Below are positions 5,499 through 5,529 of a DNA stretch of 5,529 nucleotides, one piece after another; positions within the stretch are counted from its first letter, which is position 1; every line of letters begins with the position of its first letter. Source of the stretch: Methanosphaera sp. (GTDB taxonomy: Archaea; Methanobacteriota; Methanobacteria; Methanobacteriales; Methanobacteriaceae). Both the position numbers and the translations under genes were made by a program. The notes under the pieces are model-generated. The model did no database searches. It was not told where the DNA came from and was given only the letters and a program-made list of their open reading frames with translations. The DNA is taken from the NCBI GenBank assembly GCA_021199865.1, contig JAJQHG010000065.1, positions 1 to 5,529 on the forward strand, given 5' to 3'.

Positions 5499-5529
5499 AT
5501 ATTTACAATTATATTAATATTTCTAGGAT

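Noticed and set aside
1..5529. CRISPR array, insertion sequence, toxin-antitoxin pair or defence system
   Set aside because: No regularly spaced repeats, transposase, paired small genes or defence-family motifs were found in any part of the window.

Overview
This 5.5-kb window is extremely AT-rich. It carries five intact protein genes, separated by intergenic DNA that is almost entirely A and T. The gene content points to a methanogenic archaeon of the Methanobacteriales, most likely a low-GC gut genus such as Methanosphaera or Methanobrevibacter. The evidence is an archaeal-type 2-phosphoglycerate kinase with an ATP-cone, a DtxR-type regulator fused to a FeoA-like domain, TATA-box promoters with A-rich BRE-like sequence, and ribosome binding sites resembling the archaeal GGAGGTGAT. 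The genus is inferred from gene style and composition only.

Layout: four genes lie on the minus strand and, read in their own direction (right to left), are an AMP-forming acyl-CoA synthetase-like enzyme (3874-2390), a DtxR/MntR-family metal-dependent regulator (2249-1533), a small rubredoxin (1359-1195) and 2-phosphoglycerate kinase (996-82). Gaps of 140 to 198 bp, each with promoter-like or terminator-like signals, suggest mostly separate transcription rather than one tight operon. A polysaccharide/lipid flippase of the Wzx/RfbX type (3988-5442) is on the plus strand. It diverges from the acyl-CoA synthetase across a 113-bp AT-rich spacer and ends in a clear hairpin plus T-tract terminator. 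No gap exceeds 300 bp.

The five genes do not form an obvious single pathway. The kinase makes 2,3-bisphosphoglycerate, the precursor of cyclic 2,3-diphosphoglycerate in methanogens. The rubredoxin is a one-electron iron carrier, and it sits next to an iron- or manganese-type regulator, which is a plausible but unproven link to metal or oxidative stress. The synthetase activates an unidentified carboxylic acid. The flippase probably exports lipid-linked sugars for the cell surface, but no glycosyltransferases are in view.

I saw no CRISPR array, insertion sequence, tRNA, rRNA or clearly new multi-gene system. The points that merit a second look are a hairpin built over the kinase stop codon with an extra copy of one arm downstream, a P-loop lacking its lysine, a cysteine-rich linker in the regulator, a perfect 8-5-8 dyad in the regulator's leader, an altered A10 motif in the synthetase, and the weak ribosome binding sites of the divergent pair, which may be near-leaderless.
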